From NCBI RefSeq assembly GCF_014649375.1, contig NZ_BMSX01000013.1:111814-175813 (forward strand): DNA of 64,000 nucleotides, read 5' to 3'. Under the pieces are notes generated by a model. That model was not told the DNA's origin. It did no database searches and saw only the letters and a list, made by a program, of their open reading frames with translations. The position numbers and the translations under genes were made by a program. Of the stretch, positions 31,825-41,525 are shown piece by piece; position 1 is the first letter of the stretch, and each line of letters starts with the position of its first letter. The stretch comes from Streptomyces aurantiogriseus (GTDB lineage: Bacteria > Actinomycetota > Actinomycetes > Streptomycetales > Streptomycetaceae).

Positions 31825-32061
31825 GACCACCCAGCTATTGAGCACAGAAGTACACCGGTTTCAGTGAGAAGTCCGCAGCAAAAAGGAGCGCGGCGCACAT
31901 GCGCGACGCGCGACACATCAGCTCTCGGGAGGTCTCACAGGGTGTACAACGGCACGTCCTTGCGTAGACGACTTGGCTCGGCAGCACGGTAATGGCGCAC
32001 AGCGGCGCTGCTCCACAGGTTTTCCGCCTGAAGAGCGTTCTCCGGATGTGGCCGAGCTGAG

Positions 32062-32086
32062 CGGGGAAGCCGTTCGCGGCCTCCCC
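32062..32086 (-). terminator. Hairpin after the GNAT gene
   Basis: GGGGAAGCCG and CGGCCTCCCC pair around TTCG with one internal mismatch, a UUCG-type tetraloop hairpin, 15 bases past the GNAT stop. Confidence 0.65.
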
Positions 32087-32100
32087 GCCCGATGTCCGGA

Positions 32101-33045
32101 TCAGTTCCAGGTCATGTTGATCGCGCGTTCGAAGTTGACGTATCCGGCGCGCTGGAAGGCGTTCGCCATGGGAGTGTTGCTGAGATCCGTGGCCGCCCGG
32201 ATGCGCGGGACCCCTTGCTCGGCGAGGACGCGGGTGCCTTCGGCGAGGATGTCGTCGATGTAGCCGTTGCCGCGGTGCGCGGGCAGGACGGCCAGGTAGG
32301 CGATGATCGAGTTGTAGTCATTGCGGGCCGGGATGACGAACCCCACCGGGTCACCGCCGGGGAGCATCGCGATCCGCCACCACTCCCGCGGGCTCGTGTA
32401 GCGCGCGAACTCCTCCTCGTAGTGGCGGAGCGCCGCTTCGCGGGCGGGCATCCGGGCCAGGTCGCGCCGGCTGTGATCGTCCAGCGTCCCGTCCATGGCC
32501 AGGGTCATCAGGTCAATGAGTTCCTCGGAGTCACCAACCGACCGGAACGCCAGGCGTCCGCTGGGCTGGGGAACAGGTGTCCCGGGACGCCACTCCAGAC
32601 GCAACCGTTCCACGCTCAGCTGGGCGCCGGTCCGTTCCAGTACCGTCATCCGGTCCTTCACGACGCGCTCGGCCGCCGCACTCTCGCGCCAGTTCGACGG
32701 GACGAGGCGGCTGTACTCGGGCGGGTCGGTCCCCGGGGGAAGGGTCTTGGCCATGGCGGTCTGCAACAGCTGTTCGCCGATGTCCACGCGGTCGGGAGCC
32801 GCGGCACTGTCGTCGAGATCGAGAATGTCCAGGACAAGCGGTGTGTCGTCGCCGGCCCGGCCCCACCAGGCAGCCCTGGCCAGCAGGTGATCGCCGCGCA
32901 GGGCGACCCACATCCATTCCGGCCGACGCCGGCCGGCTGCGAGATCGTCCGCTAATTCCTCGTTGAAGGCGTAGGGAAGCCGGCAGAAGAGGTCGAGTTC
33001 GTCGCGCCCGGTGATCGGGCGCATCGTCAGGTCGTTCTGTTCCAC
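32101..33045 (-). CDS. GNAT-family N-acetyltransferase (two-lobed)
   Basis: About 314 residues. MRPITGRDELDLFCRLPYAF and a first lobe of GNAT shape precede the catalytic second lobe: RNDYNSIIAYLAVLPAHRGN, GYIDDILAEGTRVLAEQGV and AATDLSNTPMANAFQRAGYV, with VLPAHRGNGY as the acetyl-CoA-binding motif A. The tandem layout resembles actinobacterial two-domain acetyltransferases of unknown substrate. GTG 33045 or ATG 33024 may be the start. A short coding-like ORF lies 42 bases upstream and could be cotranscribed. Confidence 0.83.
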   Translation of the reverse strand: MEQNDLTMRPITGRDELDLFCRLPYAFNEELADDLAAGRRRPEWMWVALRGDHLLARAAWWGRAGDDTPLVLDILDLDDSAAAPDRVDIGEQLLQTAMAKTLPPGTDPPEYSRLVPSNWRESAAAERVVKDRMTVLERTGAQLSVERLRLEWRPGTPVPQPSGRLAFRSVGDSEELIDLMTLAMDGTLDDHSRRDLARMPAREAALRHYEEEFARYTSPREWWRIAMLPGGDPVGFVIPARNDYNSIIAYLAVLPAHRGNGYIDDILAEGTRVLAEQGVPRIRAATDLSNTPMANAFQRAGYVNFERAINMTWN

Positions 33046-33086
33046 GGTCAGTGCACGCTCCGGTGTAGGCGCCCGTCCGTACCGGG

Positions 33087-33140
33087 TCAGGCGCGGTCCG
33101 CGCCCCGGGAGGACACAGGCGCGGTGATCTCGGGGATCAT
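33087..33140 (-). CDS. Possible 17-residue peptide gene upstream of the GNAT
   Basis: ATG 33140 is preceded by GAGAGGAGGGG, the best ribosome site in this region, and opens a 17-codon frame, MIPEITAPVSSRGADRA, with G or C in nearly every third position. It ends 42 bases before the GNAT start. It could be a leader peptide, a precursor peptide modified by the acetyltransferase, or a chance ORF. I do not recognise the sequence. Confidence 0.4.
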   Translation of the reverse strand: MIPEITAPVSSRGADRA

Positions 33141-33441
33141 GGGCTTGCCCCTCCTCTCGCGGTCGTGGCCCCTCGGTCCTGTCGACAGGGAGCCGGCCGC
33201 AAGGGTGATCGAACTGCCGCCCCCGCGCAAACTCTTTTCCGCGATCACCGGCCCGAGCCGGCCGGAGGTGTGGAGCGAGGTGCGGCGTCGGGCGGCACGG
33301 GCCGCGTGTCCTGCCGACCTGGCCATCGATGCGTCGGCGCGTACGTGACCCGGAACCAGGCCATCGCGGCCTCGGTGCCCAACGCGAGGCGGAAAACCCG
33401 CTGGTGGGGCCCATTCGGCCCGGACCCTGGCTTAGTTTCAC
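33141..33441. other. Gene-free stretch
   Basis: Between the small peptide and the aldehyde dehydrogenase promoter no reading frame has convincing codon bias plus a start. Nothing else is recognised here. Confidence 0.5.
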
Positions 33442-33474
33442 CAGAACTGGTATCAGTTCCTGAAACACCGTCAG
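33442..33474 (+). promoter_or_regulatory. Composite operator upstream of the aldehyde dehydrogenase
   Basis: CAGAACTGGTATCA (33442-33455) is a degenerate KstR-type site nested in the inverted repeat GAACTG-GTAT-CAGTTC (33444-33459). It abuts CTGAAACACCGTCAG (33460-33474), one mismatch from CTGAC-N5-GTCAG. Together they end 49 bases before ATG 33524. Confidence 0.55.
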
Positions 33475-33523
33475 AAACGGGATCCGGTACGGATCCAGCA
33501 GGCCCTCTCGGGAGGCGGTCGCC

Positions 33524-34981
<1,458 letters not shown>

Positions 34982-34985
34982 GCCG

Positions 34986-35366
34986 ATGGGGACACGTCCC
35001 GGGCATGGGGGTCTCCCCGCGCATGGGGGTCTCCCCGCGCATGGGGGTCCCCCCGCTCGAGCGAAGCCGAGAGTGGGGGAGAAGCCGAGAGTGGGGGAGG
35101 AGTCGAGAGTGGGGGAGGAGCCGGGCGTGTGGGCGGGGGACCGCTGGCACGTCGAGGTCGACCGCTCCCTGTGCATCGGCTCCGCCCAGTGCCTCCACCA
35201 CGCGCCGGACGGCTTCCGCCTGGACGCGGCCCGCCAGTCCCGTCCGGTGGACCCGGACACGGACGCGAACGAGCGGGTGCTGGAGGCGGCGGAGAGCTGT
35301 CCGGTGGAGGCGATCATGATCACGCTGGTGGAGAGCGGGGAAGCCGTGTTCCCGCCGGAAGAGTAA
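34986..35366 (+). CDS. 3Fe-4S-type ferredoxin with repeat-derived N-terminal extension
   Basis: The core (from ~residue 49) is a P450-type ferredoxin: WHVEVDRSLCIGSAQCLHHA and a later ESCPVEAIMI give C-x5-C ... CP, the three-cysteine 3Fe-4S pattern. From ATG 34986 (GGGAGGG upstream) the protein is 126 residues, but residues ~6-45 are Gly/His/Pro/Arg/Glu repeats encoded by a palindromic repeat element and short duplications. GTG 35127, with GGAGGAG 6 bases upstream, would give a normal 79-residue ferredoxin. The repeat itself supplies that ribosome site. Likely electron donor for a P450. Confidence 0.8.
   Translation: MGTRPGHGGLPAHGGLPAHGGPPARAKPRVGEKPRVGEESRVGEEPGVWAGDRWHVEVDRSLCIGSAQCLHHAPDGFRLDAARQSRPVDPDTDANERVLEAAESCPVEAIMITLVESGEAVFPPEE
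35019..35119. repeat. Palindromic repeat element copy A with short duplications
   Basis: Two short GCATGGGGGTCTCCCCGC units lead into a copy of the repeat at 35041-35080 (GGGGGTCCCCCCGCTCGAGC then GAAGCCGAGAGTGGGGGA). Its last part (GCCGAGAGTGGGGGA) is then duplicated twice. The element can fold on itself (CCCCCGCTC with GAGTGGGGG). Related copies are at 36211-36250 and 51632-51673. Confidence 0.8.
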
Positions 35367-35474
35367 AAAATCCCCTTTGGGGTGTTCTCTCTGGCAAGAC
35401 ACGTTTTATTATGTTATTGGCCTACGGGACGAGTGAGGGAGTTCGACCGGAGTAGCCGACTCTGGCGAGACGCT

Positions 35475-35590
35475 TCGGCATCCGCTGGGGCCGACGTCGA
35501 CGGTCGGGCTGAGAGGCCGGAAGGCAGTAGTCGGGCCGGAAGGCGACCCCTAATACCTGATCCGGGTAATACCGGCGAAGGGAACCCGTC
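35475..35590 (+). promoter_or_regulatory. TPP riboswitch without an obvious target gene
   Basis: The plus strand has CTGGGGCC, a P3 stem (CCGACGTCGACGGTCGG), GCTGAGA, then CGACCCCTAATACCTGAT followed by CCGGGTAATACCGGCGAAGG. This is the full THI-element core with P2 (GGGG/CCCC) and P4/P5. The strand is plus, but the next gene (35618-36280) is on the minus strand and ends 28 bases away. No plus-strand gene starts for 900 bases. An AT-rich stretch at 35400-35418 may be its promoter. Confidence 0.88.
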
Positions 35591-35617
35591 TCGTAGGTTC
35601 TTTCTGTGCGCCTGCGC

Positions 35618-36280
35618 CTACGGGTGCCGACGTCTGCCGGGATCCGTCACGTCGATCAAGCGGCACACCGTCTCGATGTCGATCCGCACCTGGGCGATGG
35701 AGGCGCGGCCCGAGAGCCAGGTGATCAGCGCCGAGTGCCAGGTGTGCTCGATGACGCGGACCGCGGAGAGCTGTTCGCGGGTGGGGTCGGCGATGCCCAT
35801 CGCGTCGAGGATGATCGCCGTCGTCTGGCGGGAGACCTGGTCGACCTCGGGGGAGACACTGCGGTCGGCGAAGGTGAGGGCGCGGACCATCGCGTCGGCG
35901 AGGTGCGGCTCGCGCTGGAGGGCACGGAAGGCGCGCATCAGGGTTTCGGCGACCCGCTCGGCCGGGGTCTCGCCCGCCGGGGGCTTCTTCCGCAGCGTGC
36001 CGTGCATGTGCTCCAACTGGTCCTGCATCGTGGCGACCAGCAGGTGGACCTTGGAGGGGAAGTAGCGGTAGAGGGTGCCCAGGGCGACCTGCGAGGACTC
36101 GGCGACCTCCCGCATCTGCACCGCGTCGAAACCACCCCGGCTGGCCAACTGCGCGCTCGCGTGCAGAATGCGGCGGCGGCGGGCCTCCTGCCGCTCCGTG
36201 AGGGGCGAGGACGGGGGTCCCCCCGCTCGAGCGGAGCCGGAAGTGGGAGAGGGGTGCTGGGTACTGGCTTCCGCAGGCAT
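35618..36280 (-). CDS. kstR: TetR-family regulator, KstR-like (sterol catabolism repressor)
   Basis: 220 residues. The helix-turn-helix region (RRRRILHASAQLASRGGFDA, then VQMREVAESSQVALGTLYRY and FPSKVHLLVATM) closely resembles mycobacterial KstR, including VQMR.VA...VA.GTLYRYFPSKVHLLV. The ligand domain has HLADAMVRALTFADRSVSPE and VDQV. KstR represses sterol side-chain genes and is released by cholesterol-derived acyl-CoAs. Residues 11-24 are encoded by a copy of the palindromic repeat and are absent from relatives as I know them. A KstR-type site lies in its upstream region, suggesting autoregulation. Confidence 0.8.
   Translation of the reverse strand: MPAEASTQHPSPTSGSARAGGPPSSPLTERQEARRRRILHASAQLASRGGFDAVQMREVAESSQVALGTLYRYFPSKVHLLVATMQDQLEHMHGTLRKKPPAGETPAERVAETLMRAFRALQREPHLADAMVRALTFADRSVSPEVDQVSRQTTAIILDAMGIADPTREQLSAVRVIEHTWHSALITWLSGRASIAQVRIDIETVCRLIDVTDPGRRRHP
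36211..36250. repeat. Palindromic repeat element copy B, inside the kstR-like gene
   Basis: ACGGGGGTCCCCCCGCTCGA followed by GCGGAGCCGGAAGTGGGAGA matches copies A and C with a few substitutions. It keeps the frame and encodes a flexible Ser/Gly/Pro-rich N-terminal segment. Confidence 0.85.
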
Positions 36281-36421
36281 GGGTCCCGTTCCGTGACAGT
36301 CGGTGAGGGCTTGCGATCACACAGCAGAACAGGGCGCCCGGTCGTGGCGTGAATCACCTGATCCACTGCTCACAGGGTCCGTACCTGCCGGTAGATTCAG
36401 AGCCTCCCGAACGATCAAGTC

Positions 36422-36435
36422 TGAAACTTGTTCTA
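36422..36435. promoter_or_regulatory. KstR-type operator (exact consensus)
   Basis: TGAAACTTGTTCTA matches TnnAACnnGTTnnA at all fixed positions. It lies in the divergent region, 142 bases upstream of the kstR-like start and 55 bases upstream of the glycosyltransferase start, so it may control either or both. Confidence 0.75.
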
Positions 36436-36489
36436 GATTAGCGTCCCGTCGTAGTCTCGCGGGACAGTGCAGGCAGAAGGGGGCCCGGA

Positions 36490-37914
36490 GTGACCGCTGA
36501 GGCCAGTCAGGCGGGGCCTGGGCAGGCCCTCGCCGCGGACGGCGGGCGACCGCTCGACATCGCGCTCCTCACCTATAAAGGAAACCCGTTCTGCGGCGGT
36601 CAGGGCGTCTACGTCCGCCATCTCTCGCGCGAACTCGTCCGCCTCGGTCACCGGGTCGAGGTCATCGGCTCCCAGCCGTACCCCGTGCTCGACGTCCTCG
36701 GTGACGGCCACAGCGACCGCCTCTCCCTCACCGAGCTGCCCAGCCTCGACCTCTACCGCCAGCCGGACCCCTTTCGCACCCCCCGGCGCGAGGAGTACCG
36801 CGACTGGATCGACGCGCTCGAGGTGGCGACCATGTGGACCGGCGGCTTCCCCGAGCCGCTGACCTTCTCGCTGCGCGCCCGCCGTCATCTGCGCGCCCGG
36901 CGCGGCGAGTTCGACGTCGTCCACGACAACCAGACGCTCGGCTACGGCCTGTTGGGGGACGTCGGCGCGCCGCTCGTCACCACCATCCATCACCCCATCA
37001 CCGTCGACCGGCAGTTGGAGCTCGACGCCGCCGAGGGCTGGCGGCGCCGCTACTCCGTGCGCCGCTGGTACGCGTTCACCCGCATGCAGAAGCGCGTCGC
37101 GCGCCGGCTGCCGTCCGTGCTCACCGTCTCGGGCACCTCCCGCCAGGAGATCGTCGACCACCTCGGCGTCCGCGAGGACCGCGTCCACGTCGTCCACATC
37201 GGCGCCGACACCGACCTGTTCGCCCCCGACCCGTCGGTGCCCGTCATACCCGGCCGGATCGTGACGACGTCCAGCGCGGACGTGCCGCTCAAGGGCCTGG
37301 TCTTCCTCGTCGAGGCGCTGGCCAAGGTCCGCACCGAGCACCCCGACGCCCACCTCGTCGTCGTCGGCAAGCGGCCCCAGGAGGGGCCCGTCGCCCAGGC
37401 GGTCGAGCGTTACGGCCTCGAAGGCGCCGTCGAGTTCGTCAAGGGCATCTCCGACGCCGAACTGGTCGACCTCGTGCGCTCGGCGGAGGTCGCCTGCGTG
37501 CCGTCCCTGTACGAGGGCTTCTCCCTGCCGGCCGCCGAGGCCATGGCGACCGGGACGCCGCTCCTCGCCACCACCGGTGGAGCGATCCCCGAGGTCGCCG
37601 GGCGCGACGGGGAGACCTGCCTGGCGGTCCCGCCGGGGGACGCGGGGGCGCTGGCCGCCGGGCTGAGCCGGCTGCTCGGCGACCCGGACCTGCGGGCCCG
37701 CCTCGGCGCGGCCGGACGCGAGCGGGTGCTGGAGCGGTTCACCTGGGCGCGGGCCGCTGAGGGGACCGTGGCCCGCTACCGCGAGGCCATCGAGCGCGCC
37801 GGGGGCGCCCAGGGCGGAGGGCCACGCCCCGCCGGGGTTCCGACCGCCCCTCGTACGACCGCCTCTCCCGTTGTTGACGTTGAATCCGATCGCGAAAGCA
37901 GGGCCACGTGCTGA
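36490..37914 (+). CDS. GT4-family glycosyltransferase
   Basis: 474 residues from GTG 36490. N-lobe: IALLTYKGNPFCGGQGVYVR with the Gly-rich acceptor loop, and FDVVHDNQTLGYGLLGDVGA. C-lobe donor site: VHIGADTDLFAPD, TTSSADVPLKGLVFLVEALA, and VPSLYEGFSLPAAEAMATG, the E-x7-E retaining motif of GT4. It is the first of three overlapping genes (glycosyltransferase, methyltransferase, prenyltransferase-like). The acceptor is unknown; a lipid or polyprenol-linked product is plausible. Confidence 0.88.
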   Translation: MTAEASQAGPGQALAADGGRPLDIALLTYKGNPFCGGQGVYVRHLSRELVRLGHRVEVIGSQPYPVLDVLGDGHSDRLSLTELPSLDLYRQPDPFRTPRREEYRDWIDALEVATMWTGGFPEPLTFSLRARRHLRARRGEFDVVHDNQTLGYGLLGDVGAPLVTTIHHPITVDRQLELDAAEGWRRRYSVRRWYAFTRMQKRVARRLPSVLTVSGTSRQEIVDHLGVREDRVHVVHIGADTDLFAPDPSVPVIPGRIVTTSSADVPLKGLVFLVEALAKVRTEHPDAHLVVVGKRPQEGPVAQAVERYGLEGAVEFVKGISDAELVDLVRSAEVACVPSLYEGFSLPAAEAMATGTPLLATTGGAIPEVAGRDGETCLAVPPGDAGALAAGLSRLLGDPDLRARLGAAGRERVLERFTWARAAEGTVARYREAIERAGGAQGGGPRPAGVPTAPRTTASPVVDVESDRESRATC

Positions 37915-38714
37915 CCGTCGACTTCTCCCGGTTCCCGCTCGCCCCGGGCGACCGTGTCCTGGACCTCGGCTGCGGGGCCGGCCGGCACGCCTTCGAGTGC
38001 TACCGGCGTGGTGCGCAGGTCGTGGCGCTGGACCAGAACGGCGAGGAGATCCGCGAGGTCGCCAAGTGGTTCGCGGCGATGAAGGAGGCGGGCGAGGCCC
38101 CCGAGGGCGCCACCGCGACCGCCATGGAGGGCGACGCCCTCGCGCTGCCCTTCCCCGACGAGTCCTTCGACGTCGTCATCATCTCCGAGGTGATGGAGCA
38201 CATCCCCGACGACAAGGGCGTCCTCGCCGAGATGGTGCGCGTGCTGAAGCCCGGCGGGCGCATCGCGATCACCGTTCCGCGCTACGGCCCCGAGAAGGTC
38301 TGCTGGACCCTGTCCGACGCCTACCACGAGGTCGAGGGCGGCCACATCCGCATCTACAAGGCGGACGAGCTGCTCGCCAAGATCCGCGAGGCGGGCCTGA
38401 AGCCGTACGGCACCCATCACGCGCACGCGCTGCACTCGCCGTACTGGTGGCTGAAGTGCGCGTTCGGCGTCGACAACGACAAGGCGCTGCCGGTGCGGGC
38501 GTACCACAAGCTGCTGGTCTGGGACATCATGAAGAAGCCGCTGGCCACCCGGGTCGCCGAGCAGGCGCTGAACCCGCTGATCGGCAAGAGCTTCGTGGCG
38601 TACGCGACCAAGCCGCACCTGCCGCGTCTCTCCGAGACCGAGGCCGGGACCGGGACCGGGCACAGGACCAAGGCCGAAGCCGAGGCCGAGAAGACCGGGG
38701 CGGACGCCAAGTGA
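37908..38714 (+). CDS. SAM-dependent methyltransferase (class I)
   Basis: 268 residues from GTG 37908, overlapping the glycosyltransferase end by seven bases. LAPGDRVLDLGCGAGRHAFE is motif I, VVALDQNGEEIREVAKWFAA binds the ribose, and LPFPDESFDVVIISEVMEHI plus MVRVLKPGGRIAITVPRYGP complete the UbiE/Methyltransf_11 pattern. The ~40 C-terminal residues are Glu/Lys/Thr-rich and probably disordered. It likely modifies the product of the neighbouring enzymes. Confidence 0.9.
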   Translation: MLTVDFSRFPLAPGDRVLDLGCGAGRHAFECYRRGAQVVALDQNGEEIREVAKWFAAMKEAGEAPEGATATAMEGDALALPFPDESFDVVIISEVMEHIPDDKGVLAEMVRVLKPGGRIAITVPRYGPEKVCWTLSDAYHEVEGGHIRIYKADELLAKIREAGLKPYGTHHAHALHSPYWWLKCAFGVDNDKALPVRAYHKLLVWDIMKKPLATRVAEQALNPLIGKSFVAYATKPHLPRLSETEAGTGTGHRTKAEAEAEKTGADAK

Positions 38715-39781
38715 CCACCCCCCGGACAGAACACCTCGTCCTGCCCGGGGTCCTCACCGCCGAGCAGGCCGCCGCGACCGTCCGCGGCATCCTCGCCGTG
38801 CAGCGGGAGGACGGTGCGATCCCGTGGTTCCGGGGGCACCATCTCGACCCCTGGGACCACACCGAGGCCGCGATGGCCCTCGACGCGGCGGGCGAGCACG
38901 AGGCCGCCGAGCGGGCGTACGTGTGGCTCGCGCGGCACCAGAACGAGGACGGCTCCTGGTACGCGGCGTACCAGGACGGGGACTTCGCCGACATCACCGA
39001 CCGGGGCCGCGAGACGAACTTCGTCGCCTACGTCGCCGTGGGGGTGTGGCACCACTACCTGTCCACCGGCGACGACACGTTCCTGGACCGCATGTGGCCG
39101 ACCGTGTACGCGGCGATCGAGTACGTGCTGCGGCTCCAGCAGCCGGGCGGGCAGATCGGCTGGCGCCGCGACGACGACGGCACCGCCACGGCCGACGCGC
39201 TGCTGACCGGCTCCTCGTCGATCCACCACGCGCTGCGGTGCGCGCTGGCGATCGCCGAGCAGCGGGAGGAGGCGCAGCCGGACTGGGAGCTGGCGGCGGG
39301 TGCCCTGCGGCATGCGATACGCCGGCATCCGGAGCGGTTCCTGGACAAGGGGCGTTACTCGATGGACTGGTACTACCCGGTCCTGGGCGGCGCGTTGACC
39401 GGGGCGGAGGCCAAGTCCCGGATCGAGGCGGACTGGGACCGGTTCGTCGTGCCGGGGCTCGGGGTGCGGTGTGTCGTGCCCAACCCGTGGGTGACGGGCG
39501 GGGAATCGGCCGAACTCGCCCTGGCCCTCTGGGCGATGGGCGAGTCCGACCGGGCCCTGGAGATCCTGCAGTCCATCCAGCATCTGCGGGATGCGGAGTC
39601 GGGCCTGTACTGGACCGGGTTCGTCTTCGAGGACGAGGCGATCTGGCCGCAGGAACTGACCACGTGGACCGCGGGGTCGTTGCTGCTGGCGGTCGCCGCG
39701 CTCGGGGGCCATGAGGCCACGTGTGCGGTGTTCGGTGGGGATCGCCTGCCGGCGGGGCTGGATCCCGACTGCTGTTCCTGA
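38711..39781 (+). CDS. Prenyltransferase/terpene-cyclase-fold toroid protein
   Basis: 356 residues from GTG 38711 (GTGA overlap). An alpha-toroid with repeats such as VRGILAVQREDGAIPWFRGH, AYVWLARHQNEDGSWYAAYQ and YVLRLQQPGGQIGWRRDDDG. Annotated homologues are called prenyltransferases, but the acidic DDxxD and DxDD motifs of true enzymes are not obvious, so catalysis is unproven. No signal peptide, so it acts in the cytoplasm with its two coupled partners. Confidence 0.8.
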   Translation: MTTPRTEHLVLPGVLTAEQAAATVRGILAVQREDGAIPWFRGHHLDPWDHTEAAMALDAAGEHEAAERAYVWLARHQNEDGSWYAAYQDGDFADITDRGRETNFVAYVAVGVWHHYLSTGDDTFLDRMWPTVYAAIEYVLRLQQPGGQIGWRRDDDGTATADALLTGSSSIHHALRCALAIAEQREEAQPDWELAAGALRHAIRRHPERFLDKGRYSMDWYYPVLGGALTGAEAKSRIEADWDRFVVPGLGVRCVVPNPWVTGGESAELALALWAMGESDRALEILQSIQHLRDAESGLYWTGFVFEDEAIWPQELTTWTAGSLLLAVAALGGHEATCAVFGGDRLPAGLDPDCCS

Positions 39782-39785
39782 AGGG

Positions 39786-40079
39786 TCAGTGGCGGTGGAC
39801 CCTGTTCGCTATCGCGTGGCCCACGAACAGGTACACCACCGCTGCCAGGCCGTAGCCCGCCACCACCCTCGCCCACGCCTCGTCGAAGGTGAACAGGTCG
39901 TGCGACCAGCCCGCCAGCCAGCGGGCCACTTCGTGCACGAACTGCACGAAGTCGTTGCCGCGGTTGGCGTCCAGCAGGTACATGAGGATCCACAGACCCA
40001 GGATGAGGGCCATCACGTCGGCCACGACGGCGATGACCGTACCGGCCTGATTCGCACCGTTCCGATATCGAGCTGACAT
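39786..40079 (-). CDS. Small two-helix membrane protein, unknown
   Basis: 97 residues from ATG 40079. A first helix (GTVIAVVADVMALILGLWIL) and a second (VVAGYGLAAVVYLFVGHAIA) flank a loop with FVQFVHEVARWLAGWSHDLF. Small proteins of this shape are common in Streptomyces next to unrelated genes. The family is not recognised. It is convergent with the prenyltransferase-like gene. Confidence 0.7.
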   Translation of the reverse strand: MSARYRNGANQAGTVIAVVADVMALILGLWILMYLLDANRGNDFVQFVHEVARWLAGWSHDLFTFDEAWARVVAGYGLAAVVYLFVGHAIANRVHRH

Positions 40080-40214
40080 ACCTTCCGGCTTGCCGTTCGA
40101 CACGGGATGAAACCCGACCGGTTTCCGATGCTTCCATTTCCCCTCAGTTGGCGTGGAATTGACCCTTCCGGGGGACAACGTTCGAAGGGGTCCTCGATGA
40201 TCCTGCCCCCGTGA

Positions 40215-41525
40215 GTGGCAGGAGGGCCGTTGTCCGTCGCCGGAAGACCCACGATCGAGGAGCCGAGACTCACGACCCGCCAGGTCAGGCGCCGCCGTGT
40301 CCCCCGGCACGTCGTCGTCGCACTGCCGCTCGCGCTGGCCGGGCTGATCTCCCTGATGGTCTCGGGCAACGCGTTCCGTCCCTTCGAGCGGATCACCACG
40401 CTGGAGGCGAGGATGGCCTCCAAGTCCGACTTCTTCAGAGACCCGGAAGTGCAGCGGCTGTTACTCGAACACGGCCTGCGCGTCGACATCCACCGCCTCG
40501 GCTCGCGCGGCATAGCCACCCAGTCCCTGAAGGGCATGGACGTCGTCTTCCCCTCCGGGCAGCCCGCGGCGAAACTCGTCCTCGACCGGCAGGAGCGGTC
40601 CGTCCGCTCGGTCCGCCCCTTCGTCACCCCGCTGGTCCTCGGCACCTTCCGCGACTACGCCGACACCCTGGTCAAGGCCGGCGTCGCCACCCCGCAGCAG
40701 GCCCCCGACGGCGGCCCCACGCTCTACTACAACCTCGACATGCGCGCCTTCATGGGGCTGCTCGACGGCAGGGCCGGCGAGAAGACCACCGCCGACCAGG
40801 ACGGCGACGGCACGCTGGAGGGCGCCGACACCTGGAACGGCATCGGCTTCGACCAGGCCGGCGGCCGCAGCAACAGCGGCCGGGTCCTGGTGCGCACCTC
40901 CAGCGTCTGCGAGTCCAACTCCGCCGGCACCTACCTCAGCCTCCTCGCCTTCGTCGCCAACCGGAACAGCACCCCGGGCACGCAGAACGTCAACGACCCC
41001 CAGCTCGCGCGGGACGCGGTCACCGACCTCGCCGCGAAGATCAGACCTCTGATCAACCTTCAGGGCATGTGGGCCGACGAGCAGGCCGACAGCTACCTCT
41101 CCGACCTGGGCGAGAGCATCGCCCCCATCTCCCTCATCTACGAGCACCAGTACCTGGCCCACCAGATCGCCTACCAGGACACGCACGGCCGGCAGGACAT
41201 CGAGCGCGTCCTGCTCTACCCCACGCCCTACGCCCTCACCGAACCCCAGCTGATCTCCCTCACCGACGAAGGGGACCGGCTGGTCCGGCTGGTCGAGCAG
41301 GACGAGGAGTTGCGCGACCGGGCCATAGAACTCGGCTTCCGCGTCCGCTTCAACGGCGAGGACGGCACCAGCGAACGCCTCAACACCTATCTGCGGGACC
41401 ACGGCATCCAGGTCCCCGTCCCCAACCGCGACGAGACCAAGTCCTACGAACCCGACCTGAACGTCCTGGAGCGGATCATCAACTACGTCGGGAGCTGCCC
41501 GCCGCCCGCCCAGGACACCCCGTGA
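40215..41525 (+). CDS. Membrane-anchored hypothetical protein, first gene of a VWA operon
   Basis: 436 residues. A positively charged start and one N-terminal helix (VVVALPLALAGLISLMVSG) place the rest outside the membrane. The domain holds SLKGMDVVFPSGQPAAKLVL, LVLGTFRDYADTLVKAG and an acidic DQDGDGTLEGADTWNG loop that could bind calcium. It ends with an alpha/beta half (LLYPTPYALTEPQLISLTDE). It resembles a substrate-binding fold only in outline. The stop overlaps the next start (GTGA), so it is made together with the VWA protein. Confidence 0.75.
   Translation: MAGGPLSVAGRPTIEEPRLTTRQVRRRRVPRHVVVALPLALAGLISLMVSGNAFRPFERITTLEARMASKSDFFRDPEVQRLLLEHGLRVDIHRLGSRGIATQSLKGMDVVFPSGQPAAKLVLDRQERSVRSVRPFVTPLVLGTFRDYADTLVKAGVATPQQAPDGGPTLYYNLDMRAFMGLLDGRAGEKTTADQDGDGTLEGADTWNGIGFDQAGGRSNSGRVLVRTSSVCESNSAGTYLSLLAFVANRNSTPGTQNVNDPQLARDAVTDLAAKIRPLINLQGMWADEQADSYLSDLGESIAPISLIYEHQYLAHQIAYQDTHGRQDIERVLLYPTPYALTEPQLISLTDEGDRLVRLVEQDEELRDRAIELGFRVRFNGEDGTSERLNTYLRDHGIQVPVPNRDETKSYEPDLNVLERIINYVGSCPPPAQDTP

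Noticed and set aside
31899..31967. 22-codon ORF MRDARHISSREVSQGVQRHV with AAAAAGGAG upstream
   Set aside because: The ribosome site is good but codon third positions are not G/C-biased and no plus-strand gene follows for 1.5 kb; kept out as chance.
35606..36352. Plus-strand frame right after the TPP riboswitch as its regulated gene
   Set aside because: It is the exact antisense of the kstR-like gene with no recognisable family and no ribosome site.
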